In this document: piece by piece, positions 62,782 through 64,000 of the stretch
Numbering within the stretch: position 1 is the first letter of the stretch
Layout: the number at the start of each line of letters is the position of its first letter
NCBI GenBank assembly: GCA_951217055.1
Contig: OX578284.1
Location: 41,815,467-41,879,466, forward strand
DNA length: 64,000 nucleotides
Origin: Gerris lacustris
Taxonomy: Eukaryota > Arthropoda > Insecta > Hemiptera > Gerridae
Reading direction: 5' to 3'
Program-made: the position numbers and the translations under genes
Notes under the pieces: model-generated
What the model saw: the letters and a program-made list of their open reading frames with translations, nothing else
What the model was told of the DNA's origin: nothing
The model's database searches: none

Positions 62782-63186
62782 AAGAAAACTTTATCAATCA
62801 GCGACTCACTTCTTATGGTGGTCTGTGGACTAAACCGTTTTCGAGAAATAATTTTTATTTAGTGTTCTTGGGGGAAAGCGCCCCGAAATGTTGAGCTAAA
62901 ATGATATTTTTCTCAATTTCACCATGGAGTATTATTTTTCTGAATATGTATGCCAAATTTCATCGCATACGGTCGAATACTTTAGGTCCGAGCGTCTGCT
63001 CAAGTAATATAGAGCATTTTTATGTACATAAAAAAAACAACATAGTTTTGGACTAAGGGGTGCTCAAAACGTGTAAAACCATCAAAATTGCATTTTCTCG
63101 CTATCACAATACTTACAGAAAGTACATGCCAATTTAAATGGCTTTTGTTGAAGAATTAACGCCATGTTTGAATCGCAAATTTAAAA

Positions 63187-63189
<3 letters not shown>

Positions 63190-63260
<71 letters not shown>
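63190..63260. repeat. (TA)n microsatellite
   Basis: About 71 bp of pure TA. Confidence 0.97.
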
Positions 63261-63263
<3 letters not shown>

Positions 63264-63763
63264 CTCTAACGTCTTAATTATTAGAAACAGATAAAATAAT
63301 TCAAACTAAATGCATTTTCTTTCAACACAGGGGAAGTTCAATTCGCACGCAGTTATTAGCAAAATAAAATCGTGCAGCAAATGATCACAAAACGTACTGT
63401 AAATGTAGCATGAAAGAATTAAAACATAATTATACTTATTTCACAGAAAAAATGAAATATATATATATACTATATACGCGAAAATATTATACATTAAACA
63501 TAAATGCAAAACAAATAATTACTTATTTTTTTATAGTTTCGGCGTTTCGTTCTTTACTACACAAGTTTAATTAGATCTTTATGATTTTTTAATCTTAAAC
63601 TTCATTTTATAATAATAATAAAAAAAATTAAACCAGCCTATTTTTATATTTCAAAACCCTAATTATTAAAAAGGCATTAAAAAGAAAACTTTATAGCTTT
63701 ATTTAATAATTATACCAATAAAACATTTAAAAAGAATACAAAAGAAAACTATAATACACCTTC

Positions 63764-63766
<3 letters not shown>
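63261..63766. other. AT-rich spacer, nothing recognised
   Basis: No exon, RNA gene or repeat seen. Confidence 0.5.
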
Positions 63767-63841
<75 letters not shown>

Positions 63842-63859
63842 TAAGTATATATTTATATA

Positions 63860-63949
<90 letters not shown>
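63767..63949. repeat. Double (TA)n microsatellite
   Basis: Two long TA blocks (63767-63836 and about 63868-63949) separated by an interrupted TA/TTTA stretch. Confidence 0.97.
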
Positions 63950-63952
<3 letters not shown>

Positions 63953-64000
63953 TACATAAATAATTATCTTAGCAAAGAAAAAATAATATACAAAAGATGC

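Larger units (their letters stand above)
62254..62832. mobile_element. Long near-perfect inverted repeat (foldback element) with exon-like arms
   Basis: The arms 62254-62517 and 62567-62832 are about 94% identical in inverted orientation and enclose a 49-bp spacer. Both ends read TA|GTCCACAG, so the flanks fit a TA target duplication of the Tc1/mariner type. A transcript would fold into a duplex of about 260 bp. Within each arm lies an open segment flanked by an acceptor and a GTAAGA donor (see separate entries). The spacer repeats part of the arm motif (CCCGCAGAGG, GGTGGACAC), which indicates build-up by nested duplication. Confidence 0.85.
62160..63120 (+). repeat. Dispersed repeat family A, copy 3, split by an inverted-repeat element
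   Basis: The left part (62168-62253) matches 29288-29370 and the right part (62833-63120) matches 29385-29700 and 17710-17965. The two halves are separated by the 579-bp inverted repeat, so that element inserted into this older repeat. Confidence 0.75.

Overview
This window looks like AT-rich, gene-poor nuclear DNA of a metazoan, most likely an invertebrate. The reasons are the lack of dense ORFs, GT-AG splice signals around the few coding-like islands, a tRNA-derived SINE, hAT and Tc1/mariner remains, many minisatellites and about twenty long (TA)n tracts. The mariner-type transposase relic and the repeat style recall arthropods, perhaps crustaceans, but the species cannot be fixed from the sequence. 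Almost every long open frame here is either a translated microsatellite or minisatellite, or a chance frame in AT-rich DNA.

Only one piece of an ordinary host gene is supported: a minus-strand 3'-terminal coding exon at 59784-59943. It has a strong acceptor, a coding-like base pattern and a stop, and its protein family is not recognised. A second exon-like block with perfect splice signals (62305-62406 minus, mirrored at about 62680-62781 plus) lies inside the arms of a 579-bp near-perfect inverted repeat, so it probably belongs to a mobile foldback element. A Tc1/mariner-family transposase pseudogene lies at 12510-13131.

Mobile DNA: a full-length SINE with a perfect 14-bp target duplication (241-569); a 2.27-kb hAT-like element with perfect 17-bp terminal inverted repeats and a perfect 8-bp target duplication (51046-53319) that carries a second, nested hAT-type MITE (52623-52841); a pair of MITEs sharing a roughly 20-bp terminal repeat (29737-30185); a foldback element (58550-58877); and several dispersed repeat families seen two or three times each (17710/29290/62160; 22560/27289; 15461/39190; also 35470, 52000 and 59560).

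Tandem arrays: about ten minisatellites, with periods of 39 to about 120 bp. The most unusual is at 2340-3800. Its 116-bp unit carries, in eleven consecutive copies, an acceptor-like end, a 43-46-nt mini-exon-like segment and a consensus GTAAGT donor.

Between the repeats lie several 200-1000-bp islands of clearly higher GC and sequence complexity (11565-11990, 15770-16090, 18590-18920, 19590-19880, 24090-24560, 40000-41000, 41470-41880, 53328-54150). They lack coding potential but contain homeodomain-type cores (TAATTA, TCATTAG, GGATTA), POU-like octamers and an E-box. The simplest reading is a gene desert with candidate cis-regulatory elements, as found around developmental genes. This is inference, to be tested by conservation or accessibility data.
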